Below are positions 13,599 to 19,816 of a stretch of DNA of 19,816 nt, one piece after another. This DNA comes from Candidatus Dojkabacteria bacterium (lineage in GTDB: Bacteria; Patescibacteriota; Dojkabacteria; B142; OLB20), in contig JAGQLK010000003.1 of assembly GCA_020429485.1 (NCBI GenBank), forward strand, positions 1 through 19,816. The letters are read 5' to 3'. Below the pieces are notes generated by a model that ran no database searches, was not told where the DNA came from, and worked only from the letters and a program-made list of their open reading frames with translations. The first letter of the stretch is position 1, and each line of letters opens with the position of its first letter. The position numbers were made by a program, and so were the translations under genes.

Positions 13599-14974
13599 TA
13601 TCTACCAATTGCGTAGAATTTAAATCCTGCTTCTTCTGCTTTAGATCGATCCCATCTATTACGAGCATCGAATAAGTTCTTTTCTTTAACTATATCAACG
13701 TAGTCAGCAAAATCGATATCATTAAAATCTGGCCAATCAGTTGCCAAGATAGTAATTTCAGCGTTCTCGAGAGCATCATTCAGACCTTGTGCATAATATA
13801 CTCTATCCTTGATGATTTTCTTGGCTTCATCCATCGCTTTAGGATCATAAACTTTGACTTGCATGCCCTCAACTAAAAGCGCTGTTACTAACTCAATAGC
13901 CGGAGACTGTCTCACATCACTTGTTCCAGGCTTGAAAGAAAGTCCTAGTACAGTAGCTGTTTTACCCTTTAGGTCATCACCTAGAGCCTCTTTGATATTT
14001 TTGATGGAATAATCTACCTGTCCAAAATTAACATCACGAGCTGCCTTCAACATTTTAAAATCAACTCCCACAGAATCCGCGAAATGGATTAGACCTTCTA
14101 CATCCTTAGGGAAGCATCCGCCACCCCATCCAAGACCTGCATATAAAAATGATCTGCCTATTCTCTCATCCATCCCAATTCCCTCCATGACTTCATTTAC
14201 ATTGGCACCTACTTGATCACAAACTTGTGCTATATAATTTGCAAAAGAAATTTTTGATGCAAGAAATGCATTTGCAGTAACTTTTATCAATTCTGCACTT
14301 TCGAGTCCTAGTGATAATACACGTTCTTTAAATGGGACATCTTTGAATATTTTTGACTTCCTATACATAGAAGCAAATTGCACATAATCATCAAGATCCT
14401 CACTCTGGAGTAAGTCATTAATAGTCGAAAAAAGTTCTATTATCTTATCTTTTGCTTCGTCTGAATCACTACCAACTACAAATCTATCCATGTTTAGTGT
14501 ATCCAACACAGCTGATCCTTGCGCAAGAAATTCAGGACAAGAAATAATATCCACTTTATAATCTGTCTTTGCGAATATCTTTTCAAGCTCTCTACCAGTA
14601 CCTACTGGAACAGTACTCTTTTGCACAACAATCAGATCTCCTTGCAGGTTATCTTTGATTGAATTTGCTGCTTGAAAAATATACTTAAGATCTACACTTC
14701 CATCATCAGCTTGTGGAGTCCCGACACTTATAATAGCGACTTCACTATCTGGAATAGCTTCAGAATAATCTAAAGTTGGAATTAGGTTGCCTGAATCAAT
14801 TCCCAACTTCACAAAGTTATCTAGTCCTGGTTCAAAGAAATATGATTTACCTGTTTTAATGGTATCTATCTTACTCTGATCAACATCAATACAATAGACC
14901 TTATGACCAGCTGCGGCTAGAAGTGCCCCAGTCGATAATCCAACATAACCTGTTCCAACTATTGATACTTTCAT
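13598..14974 (-). CDS. ugd: UDP-glucose 6-dehydrogenase family protein
   Basis: Oxidises a UDP-sugar (probably UDP-glucose to UDP-glucuronate) with two NAD in the cytoplasm. The 458 residues show IVGTGYVGLSTG at 5-16, CIDVD, EPGL, ISVGTP, QKSTVPVGTG, CPEFLAQGSA, NAFLASKISFANYIAQVCDQVGA, GIGMDERIG, GGGCFPKD with the catalytic Cys287, and DVRQSPA near the C-terminus. Two points are unusual: the serine before Cys in the common GGSCFPKD is glycine, and about 25 extra residues (around 188-215, rich in charged residues) lie before the SAELIK helix. UDP-ManNAc dehydrogenase is a less likely alternative, since the DERIG and NAFLASKISF blocks are those of Ugd. It is transcribed alone from a promoter at 15008-15037. 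Confidence 0.92.
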   Translation of the reverse strand: MKVSIVGTGYVGLSTGALLAAAGHKVYCIDVDQSKIDTIKTGKSYFFEPGLDNFVKLGIDSGNLIPTLDYSEAIPDSEVAIISVGTPQADDGSVDLKYIFQAANSIKDNLQGDLIVVQKSTVPVGTGRELEKIFAKTDYKVDIISCPEFLAQGSAVLDTLNMDRFVVGSDSDEAKDKIIELFSTINDLLQSEDLDDYVQFASMYRKSKIFKDVPFKERVLSLGLESAELIKVTANAFLASKISFANYIAQVCDQVGANVNEVMEGIGMDERIGRSFLYAGLGWGGGCFPKDVEGLIHFADSVGVDFKMLKAARDVNFGQVDYSIKNIKEALGDDLKGKTATVLGLSFKPGTSDVRQSPAIELVTALLVEGMQVKVYDPKAMDEAKKIIKDRVYYAQGLNDALENAEITILATDWPDFNDIDFADYVDIVKEKNLFDARNRWDRSKAEEAGFKFYAIGR

Positions 14975-15007
14975 TATTCATATACTAACAACTAAAGTCT
15001 GAAGATT

Positions 15008-15037
15008 AGATTAACATAGAAACTAATATTCAAACAA
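15008..15037 (-). promoter_or_regulatory. Candidate promoter of ugd
   Basis: On the - strand TTGTTT (15037-15032) is followed after 18 bases by TAATCT (15013-15008), which is preceded by TG-T, an extended -10. The expected start near 15001 gives a leader of about 27 bases without a visible Shine-Dalgarno site. Confidence 0.45.
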
Positions 15038-15082
15038 CTGATCAGACATATACCCTCTCCAATCTCGAAAATAATATGATAC

Positions 15083-15667
15083 TTATTGCCTATGCCGTAG
15101 GAAAAGATCAATTGCAAAATCACTATCGACTACCTTATTCCGGGAAATCAAATCAATGAGCTCTTCTCCTTCACTCACTACAACCCTATCTGTCCCCCTA
15201 AGTCTATCAAGTGCTCTATTTGAACCTAGCTGCAACTCATATATTACTATGTCATTTGTAGTAAAACCTGTATTGTAACCTATTCTAAAATCATTCCCTG
15301 GTCCCATAGGATTTACCTCAAGACCACTGTAGTCAATTGTGTAATTCAATGCTCTCAGATCCAACTCTATTTGATAAAGCATTGGTACTACTCCTTCATA
15401 CATTCTCCCGAACTGATAGGCTCTTGAATACGCTATTAGTGCTGGATATAATGGGTCGGGACACACAAAAAAGTTATATGTAGGCCGTGGATCTGACATA
15501 AAAGCCAAACTACGACTAGTGCATCCATGAAATACTGTTATGGGCTTCGAAACCAATTCTGCACATGCCAAGGTAAGCTCTTCTTCTGTAGCATATACGT
15601 GTTCATATGGTCTACTAACTACCTGTTGATAATATTGTTCAAAAGGAAGTCCTGGAAACTCTCCCAT
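15083..15667 (-). CDS. Unrecognised 194-residue protein, faint ADP-ribosyltransferase-like pattern
   Basis: I do not recognise this protein. It has no signal peptide or membrane helix. Residues about 43-52 read ITVFHGCTSRSLAF, then YNFFVCPDPLYPALIAYSRAYQF and VVPMLYQIELDLRAL. A strand with HG(C)TS, then F-V-x-P/D followed by an alanine- and tyrosine-rich helix, then a hydrophobic strand, is the order seen at the start of ADP-ribosyltransferase folds (R/HG-x-S ... F-x-S-T ... A-x-x-YA). The third element, a catalytic glutamate motif, cannot be placed with confidence; IVIYELQLGSN is one candidate. This is a pattern guess, not an assignment. The gene stands alone with its own promoter between ugd and the DUF84 gene, unlike the surrounding sugar enzymes. 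Confidence 0.7.
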   Translation of the reverse strand: MGEFPGLPFEQYYQQVVSRPYEHVYATEEELTLACAELVSKPITVFHGCTSRSLAFMSDPRPTYNFFVCPDPLYPALIAYSRAYQFGRMYEGVVPMLYQIELDLRALNYTIDYSGLEVNPMGPGNDFRIGYNTGFTTNDIVIYELQLGSNRALDRLRGTDRVVVSEGEELIDLISRNKVVDSDFAIDLFLRHRQ

Positions 15668-15698
15668 TCTATATCAATACAAATTTAAAACCATGGGG

Positions 15699-15727
15699 AT
15701 TATACTACATATGTGTATCAGTCTGCA
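15699..15727 (-). promoter_or_regulatory. Candidate promoter of the 194-residue protein gene
   Basis: On the - strand a perfect TATAAT (15704-15699) lies 17 bases after TGCAGA (15727-15722), a poor -35 box. The leader to the ATG at 15667 would be about 25 bases. Confidence 0.45.
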
Positions 15728-15740
15728 GTATCGTATCGTC

Positions 15741-16253
15741 CTAATACATCTCTTTATCAAGCAGATATCTCAAGAACACGTTATTTACCGATTCATATAT
15801 AAATACACGTTTCTTCAAATATTGCCTAAATATTCTCGTATACTCTCTTTCTGGCAACTTATCTAATATTTGGTTGAGATCTGAGGCAACATTAATATCA
15901 TCTTCTAGATAACTGACAAGTATCTTTGGTAGTTCTAAACTTGAACTATGTTCTGTTAACTTTTCACCACTTCTGGTTACTATACATGCCCAACAAATCA
16001 TATGATACTTCCCTTCGTGTAATTCATAGCCAAACTCAACACCTACTCCAAGATCAGCTTCCCTGAATACCTCAAGTATGTTCTCTGCCCTATTGATTGC
16101 TCCTTGTTGAACTTTATCATTAGTTGGTTGATCTGGAACACCAGTAGTTACATCTGCGTTTAGAATTTCTGCATCAATATCTAACGCAAAAATTGCTTTC
16201 TTAATTGCATTGAGTTTATATCTAGAATCAGTAGCAACAGCTATTTTGAGCAT
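15741..16253 (-). CDS. DUF84/YjjX-type non-canonical purine NTPase
   Basis: Predicted housekeeping phosphatase of inosine/xanthosine triphosphate, preventing their use in nucleic acid. The 170 residues fit the family length. KIAVATDSRYKLNAIKKAI (3-21) corresponds to the N-terminal V-A-T-x-N-P-x-K-x-x-A motif, and GVPDQP followed by QQGAINRAEN is the typical signature of YjjX/DUF84. VGVEFGYE corresponds to the I-E-A-G-I block. The C-terminal part is more divergent than usual: the family's G-x-x-T-x-G-x-x-x-R block is hard to see. The start at 16253 is chosen because the motif begins there and a TGCTATAAT promoter lies upstream; a longer frame to 16304 would include the promoter. Activity is inferred from family only. 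Confidence 0.75.
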   Translation of the reverse strand: MLKIAVATDSRYKLNAIKKAIFALDIDAEILNADVTTGVPDQPTNDKVQQGAINRAENILEVFREADLGVGVEFGYELHEGKYHMICWACIVTRSGEKLTEHSSSLELPKILVSYLEDDINVASDLNQILDKLPEREYTRIFRQYLKKRVFIYESVNNVFLRYLLDKEMY

Positions 16254-16291
16254 AATTAAGACTTTGCTAAGAAGTATGTTATGATAGATAA

Positions 16292-16300
16292 TTATAGCAA
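16292..16300 (-). promoter_or_regulatory. Extended -10 promoter of the DUF84 gene
   Basis: Read on the - strand: TG-C-TATAAT, a consensus extended -10 box. The expected start near 16285 leaves about 32 bases of leader to the ATG at 16253. It is divergent from the identical box of rmlA 29 bases away. Confidence 0.6.
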
Positions 16301-16328
16301 ACACCTGCCTTCGCTATTTACTGCTTAA

Positions 16329-16337
16329 TGCTATAAT
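16329..16337 (+). promoter_or_regulatory. Extended -10 promoter of the rmlA operon
   Basis: TG-C-TATAAT is a consensus extended -10 box. The expected start near 16344 gives a leader of about 24 bases before the ATG at 16368. No good -35 box is present. GAG (16361-16363) is at most a weak Shine-Dalgarno site. Confidence 0.6.
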
Positions 16338-16367
16338 TTATTTCCTTAAATATTAAGTTAGAGCTAT

Positions 16368-17240
16368 ATGAAAGGTATTATTTTAGCTGGTGGATCTGCT
16401 ACTAGTCTCTACCCAATTACACTTGGTGTAAGCAAACAACTTATGCCTATCTACGATAAACCAATGATTTACTACCCTCTATCAATATTGATGAAGGCTG
16501 GTATTCGAGAAATCCTTATTATTACTACACCAAAAGACCACGAACGATTTAAAGAATTACTGGGAGATGGTTCACAACTTGGCTGTCAATTTGAATATGT
16601 AATTCAAGAACAACCAAGAGGACTGGCTGATGCTTATATTGTTGGAGAAAAATTTGTCGGCAATGATGATGTATGTATGATTCTTGGTGACAATATCTTT
16701 TATGGAAGCCAGGTTGATGATCTACTCGAGGATGTTAAAAATAATGATATGACCGGTGCGATGATCTTTGCATACTGGGTTGCAGATCCAAAAAGATATG
16801 GGGTAGTTGAATTCGATGATAATCAGAAAGCTATTTCTATAGAAGAAAAGCCTGAAGTGCCAAAATCTAATTATGCACAAACAGGTATATATTTTAGTGA
16901 TAGTGATGTTGTAGAAATTGCAAAGAATTTAGAACCAAGTCCTCGAGGCGAAATTGAGGTTACTCATGCAATGGCTGAATATTTATCAAGGGAGAAACTT
17001 AACGTTGGTTTACTTGATAGAGGTTCTGCTTGGTTCGATACAGGTACATTTGAGTCCATGAATAATGCTACACAGTTCATTCGAGTTATAGAAGAGAGAC
17101 AAGGGTTAAAGATAGGATGCATTGAAGAAGAAGCTTACGTACAAGGATTCATTGATGATACACAACTAGCTAAATTAGCTGAGCCACTAGTAAAGAGTGG
17201 TTACGGAGAGTATTTACTTAATCTCTTAAAAGAACAATAA
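16368..17240 (+). CDS. rmlA: Glucose-1-phosphate thymidylyltransferase with altered signature
   Basis: First step of dTDP-L-rhamnose synthesis: dTTP plus glucose-1-phosphate to dTDP-glucose and pyrophosphate. The 290 residues are of normal length and carry SKQLMPIYDKPMIYYPLS (22-39, with Lys23), GDGSQLGC, EQPRGLADAY, MILGDNIFYG, EEKPEVPKSNYA and GSAWFDTGTFESM. The nucleotide-binding signature usually GGSGTRLYP reads GGSATSLYP: the arginine that contacts the triphosphate in this family is Ser13. The rest of the active site looks intact. The other rml genes lie 3 kb away, so the pathway is split into two loci. The stop overlaps the aminotransferase start by one base (TAATG). Identity is firm; catalytic competence is the open point. 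Confidence 0.93.
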   Translation: MKGIILAGGSATSLYPITLGVSKQLMPIYDKPMIYYPLSILMKAGIREILIITTPKDHERFKELLGDGSQLGCQFEYVIQEQPRGLADAYIVGEKFVGNDDVCMILGDNIFYGSQVDDLLEDVKNNDMTGAMIFAYWVADPKRYGVVEFDDNQKAISIEEKPEVPKSNYAQTGIYFSDSDVVEIAKNLEPSPRGEIEVTHAMAEYLSREKLNVGLLDRGSAWFDTGTFESMNNATQFIRVIEERQGLKIGCIEEEAYVQGFIDDTQLAKLAEPLVKSGYGEYLLNLLKEQ

Positions 17241-18331
17241 TGAATATCCCAATCTCAAAACCGATTATTGAAGATGAAGAATTAAAAGCTGTTAATGATG
17301 TACTTACTTCTGGACTATTAGTTCAAGGAGAACATGTGGCTCAGTTGGAACAACAATTTAAGGAATTGTGCAAAGCTAAGCATGCATTAGCAGTTACAAA
17401 CGGAACAACTGCTTTACACATCGCATTGATTGGTCTCGATCTTAAACCAGGAGATGAAGTAATTACTACTCCATTCTCCTTTGTTGCAACAGTGAACTCT
17501 ATACTTCTAACAGGTGCAAAACCAGTGCTAGTAGATATCGAAGAAGATAGCTTTAATATCAATCCAGACTTGATCGAAGAAAAGATAACTGAAAATACAA
17601 AAGCTATCTTAGCTGTTAATCTCTATGGCCAGACTGCAAATTACACAAAGATCAACGAGATTGCTAAGAAATATAATCTTGTTGTAATTGAAGATGCAGC
17701 ACAATCTATTGGAGCAGAACACAAAGGCACTCCATCAGGTTCCGCAGGCAATATGGCTTGTTTTTCTCTCTACGCCACAAAGAACGTAATGAGTGGTGAA
17801 GGTGGAATGGTAACTACAGATAGTGACGATGTTTACAACAGAATGCTACTATTTAGACAACATGGGATGGATGGTAAAAACAAATATGTTTACCACTCAA
17901 TAGGTCACAACTACAGAATGACTAACATCCATGCAGCAATCGGGATTGAACAAATGAAAAAACTAGAGCGATTTACAAATAGAAGACGAGAGATTGCAGG
18001 ACTCTATGATGAAGCATTTAAAGATTTATCAAAACTAAGTATTCCAGTAGCTAATGATGATAACTACCATGTTTACCATCAATACACACTCACAATAAAT
18101 GATGATAAACAAACATTTATTGACTACCTAGACGAAAATGAGATTGGTTATGGTATTTTCTATCCTAAGCCTTTACATATGGTTTCCCATATAAGTAAAA
18201 TAGGATATACAGAGGGTGACTTCCCTATTGCAGAAAAAGTAGCAGACATGGTTGTATCAATTCCTGTTCATCCTGCATTAACTCAATCTGAAGTAGACTA
18301 TATAATTGAGAAAATAACTAACTATGATTAA
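17240..18331 (+). CDS. DegT/DnrJ/EryC1/StrS-family sugar aminotransferase
   Basis: PLP-dependent enzyme that puts an amino group on a keto nucleotide sugar. The 363 residues match the family: ISKPIIEDEEL at the start, VTNGTTALHIAL (about 52-63), DEVITTPFSFVAT, VNLYGQ, VIEDAAQSIGAE with the cofactor-contacting Asp-Ala-Ala-Gln, FSLYATKNVMSGEGGM with the PLP lysine Lys181, and HNYRMTNIHAAIG. The next gene encodes a UDP-GlcNAc 4,6-dehydratase-like enzyme whose 4-keto product is a natural substrate, so a 4-amino-4,6-dideoxy sugar is the likeliest product. C3 amination, as in the WbpE or FdtB branches, is not excluded. It overlaps rmlA by 1 base and the dehydratase by 8. Confidence 0.92.
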   Translation: MNIPISKPIIEDEELKAVNDVLTSGLLVQGEHVAQLEQQFKELCKAKHALAVTNGTTALHIALIGLDLKPGDEVITTPFSFVATVNSILLTGAKPVLVDIEEDSFNINPDLIEEKITENTKAILAVNLYGQTANYTKINEIAKKYNLVVIEDAAQSIGAEHKGTPSGSAGNMACFSLYATKNVMSGEGGMVTTDSDDVYNRMLLFRQHGMDGKNKYVYHSIGHNYRMTNIHAAIGIEQMKKLERFTNRRREIAGLYDEAFKDLSKLSIPVANDDNYHVYHQYTLTINDDKQTFIDYLDENEIGYGIFYPKPLHMVSHISKIGYTEGDFPIAEKVADMVVSIPVHPALTQSEVDYIIEKITNYD

Positions 18332-19367
18332 TAATTCCTTTTTTACTGACAAAACCATTTTAGTACCAGGAGGTACAGGAAGCATCGGCTCTGCTGTTGT
18401 GAATTACTTAATCAAAACAAAAGCTAAATCTATTATTGTTTTTAGCAGAGATGAGTACAAACAACATAAGCTTAAGTATCAATACCCGAAAGAAAAACGT
18501 ATCAAATATGTGATTGGGGATATACGTGACTTTGATTCGATTAATGATATTGCGTCTGGAGTTGATATGATGTTCCACTGTGCTGCACTAAAGCACGTAC
18601 CTATAGGAGAAGAGATGCCGGAAGAATTTATTAAGACAAATATTCTAGGTAGTATAAATGTAAAAAGGGCTGCAATCAAAAATAATATTCCACTTGTAGT
18701 ATCTATAAGCTCTGATAAAGCTGTTTATCCAGCCAACCTGATGGGTTTAACAAAAGCTGTACAAGAAAAAGTAATGACAACTCATGATGTCTTAGGACGT
18801 GGTACAAAAAATAAATTCATCAATGTTAGATTTGGAAATGTTATAGGAACTCATGGAAGCTTATTTCCAATTCTTCATCAACAAATATCAAAGGATATTC
18901 CTCTAACATTAACAGACCCGAGAATGAACCGATTCTTCATGTCTCCAGAAGAAGCTGTTGAATTAATTCTTTGGAGTGCACAGAATGCAAAGAATGGTGA
19001 TACAGTAGTCCGTAAAATGAGATCTGTATTTATCAAGGACCTTATGGAGGTAATGATTAAGATGCTTGGTAAACCTAAGTCATATCCAATCGAAGAAGTT
19101 GGTATCAGAGTTGGTGAAAAATTTGATGAAGAACTTATTACTGATACGGAGATTTATAGACTCAGGGAAAAAGATGATTACTATATGGTTGGCCCATACT
19201 CTAACCAGAGTCTAGAGGTAAATACCATGCCAAGCCCAAAGAAGAAATATGATCTAAAAGAGTTTTCTTCAAGTCATGAAAAAAACCTTATGAAACCAAA
19301 AGAGATAGAAAAAATAGTAAAATACTATTTAGATAAACATTTAGATAATCAAACGAACTGGATATGA
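18324..19367 (+). CDS. UDP-N-acetylglucosamine 4,6-dehydratase-like SDR (FlaA1/CapE/PseB group)
   Basis: NAD(P)-dependent dehydratase, expected to turn UDP-GlcNAc into its 4-keto-6-deoxy form, sometimes with C5 epimerisation. Features of the 347 residues: VPGGTGSIGSAVV near 14-26, VFSRDEYKQHKL (typical for this group), GDIRD, HCAALKHVP, ISSDKAVYPAN with Ser130-Asp131-Lys132, MGLTK with Met140 and Lys144, RFGNVIGTHGS. The usual SDR tyrosine is Met, as in the FlaA1/PglF branch, where the Asp-Lys pair carries out catalysis. No N-terminal membrane domain precedes it, so it is a soluble short form. The downstream cupin resembles the CapF C-terminal domain, which supports a CapE-like role, while the upstream aminotransferase supports a PglF/PseB-like role. 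Confidence 0.9.
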   Translation: MINNSFFTDKTILVPGGTGSIGSAVVNYLIKTKAKSIIVFSRDEYKQHKLKYQYPKEKRIKYVIGDIRDFDSINDIASGVDMMFHCAALKHVPIGEEMPEEFIKTNILGSINVKRAAIKNNIPLVVSISSDKAVYPANLMGLTKAVQEKVMTTHDVLGRGTKNKFINVRFGNVIGTHGSLFPILHQQISKDIPLTLTDPRMNRFFMSPEEAVELILWSAQNAKNGDTVVRKMRSVFIKDLMEVMIKMLGKPKSYPIEEVGIRVGEKFDEELITDTEIYRLREKDDYYMVGPYSNQSLEVNTMPSPKKKYDLKEFSSSHEKNLMKPKEIEKIVKYYLDKHLDNQTNWI

Positions 19368-19750
19368 TCAAGACAAGTAAGTTAAGAGTCTACTCTGATG
19401 ATCGAGGCTCATTGGCAGAGAATACTCTGCAAGAAGTCATGGCTAATTCTGAACATTTCTTTATCTCAAAGTCTATTCCAAATATAGTAAGAGGCAATCA
19501 TTATCACAAGAGGAAAGAAGAATGGTTTTATATTATTAAGGGTAAAGCTGAAATTGCAGTAGAAGATATCGATACCAAAGAAAGAGAATCAATAACAGTA
19601 AGCGCAGATGATAATATTCTAGTGAAGATGGAACCTCTAAAAGCACATGCTATAAAAAGCATCGGTGACGAAGAAATGATCCTTTTAGCACTGATCAACG
19701 AGGTCTTTGATCAAGAAGATCCAGATACATACGAATATAAAGTTTTATAA
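19364..19750 (+). CDS. Cupin-domain protein, CapF C-terminal-like
   Basis: A 128-residue single-domain cupin. SDDRGSLAE (about 11-19), IVRGNHYHKRKEEWFYIIKGKAEI with the metal-ligand type histidines at 46 and 48, LVKMEPLKAHAI, and the ending NEVFDQEDPDTYEYKV strongly resemble the C-terminal domain of CapF of UDP-FucNAc synthesis (PF14667 pattern). The reductase domain that precedes it in CapF is missing. A FdtA/WxcM-type 3,4-ketoisomerase is the main alternative, given the neighbouring aminotransferase and acyltransferase. It begins within the dehydratase stop (ATGA) and ends in a TAATG junction with the next gene. Confidence 0.8.
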   Translation: MIKTSKLRVYSDDRGSLAENTLQEVMANSEHFFISKSIPNIVRGNHYHKRKEEWFYIIKGKAEIAVEDIDTKERESITVSADDNILVKMEPLKAHAIKSIGDEEMILLALINEVFDQEDPDTYEYKVL

Positions 19751-19816
19751 TGAATAAGATACACCCTACCGCCGATATTTCTGAATCAGCTACTATTGGA
19801 GAAGGAACCTATATTT
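19750..19816 (+). CDS. Start of a left-handed beta-helix acyltransferase gene, cut by window end
   Basis: The ATG overlaps the cupin stop (TAATG). The 22 visible residues, MNKIHPTADISESATIGEGT and two more, show the [LIV]-G-x-x-x-x hexapeptide rhythm (IHPTAD, ISESAT, IGEGTY) of left-handed beta-helix acyltransferases such as WbpD, PglD or FdtC. In this operon it would acylate the amino sugar made by the aminotransferase. The substrate cannot be judged from the fragment. Confidence 0.7.
   Translation, partial: MNKIHPTADISESATIGEGTYI

Noticed and set aside
9891-15702. CCATGGGGATTA occurs at 9891-9902 and at 15691-15702.
   Set aside because: A single 12-base match is expected by chance several times in a window of this size, and the flanks differ.
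16254-16304. In-frame N-terminal extension of the DUF84 gene to 16304.
   Set aside because: It contains the TGCTATAAT promoter and the family motif begins at the ATG at 16253.

Overview
The window (about 19.8 kb, AT-rich, tightly packed) is bacterial chromosomal DNA dominated by nucleotide-sugar and surface-glycan genes. Standard stop codons are used: TGA ends the glycosyltransferase at 10200 and the dehydratase at 18324, so this is not a UGA-recoding lineage. Few starts have a Shine-Dalgarno motif, several neighbours share TAATG or ATGA junctions, and candidate promoters are mostly of the extended -10 type (TGnTAtAAT). These traits and the gene content fit a candidate phylum / Patescibacteria-like organism, but this is an inference without a marker gene.

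Region 1 (1-7141, + strand): the end of a mannose-1-phosphate guanylyltransferase gene, then a compact run aclB-aclA-galE-glycosyltransferase-gtrA-like-GNAT acetyltransferase with gaps of 5 bases or less or overlaps. The two acl genes encode a complete two-subunit ATP-citrate lyase, a central-carbon enzyme that is unexpected at the head of a glycan operon. The simplest reading is local or co-regulated supply of acetyl-CoA, or an independent metabolic module that shares a promoter.

Region 2 (7134-9711, - strand): a small coiled-coil protein gene and a 738-residue tandem glycosyltransferase, converging on region 1 with stop codons that overlap inside a 10-bp palindrome.

Region 3 (9712-10199): the only long non-coding stretch. 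It holds a dense series of inverted repeats (9851-10128) with a possible pseudoknot and U-tracts at both ends, and the promoter of the next operon. It may encode a structured RNA or be a palindromic element.

Region 4 (10200-13567, + strand): a family 2 glycosyltransferase followed by rmlC, rmlD and rmlB of dTDP-L-rhamnose synthesis. rmlA, the first enzyme of that pathway, lies apart at 16368.

Region 5 (13598-16253, - strand): UDP-glucose/nucleotide-sugar dehydrogenase, an unrecognised 194-residue protein with a faint ADP-ribosyltransferase-like pattern, and a DUF84/YjjX-type NTPase.

Region 6 (16368-19816, + strand): rmlA, a DegT-type sugar aminotransferase, a UDP-GlcNAc 4,6-dehydratase-like SDR, a CapF-C-like cupin, and the beginning of a left-handed beta-helix acyltransferase gene. 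All are joined by overlaps. Together these can make dTDP-rhamnose (with rmlCDB) and an N-acylated amino-dideoxy sugar, which the glycosyltransferases would assemble into a surface polymer or protein glycan.
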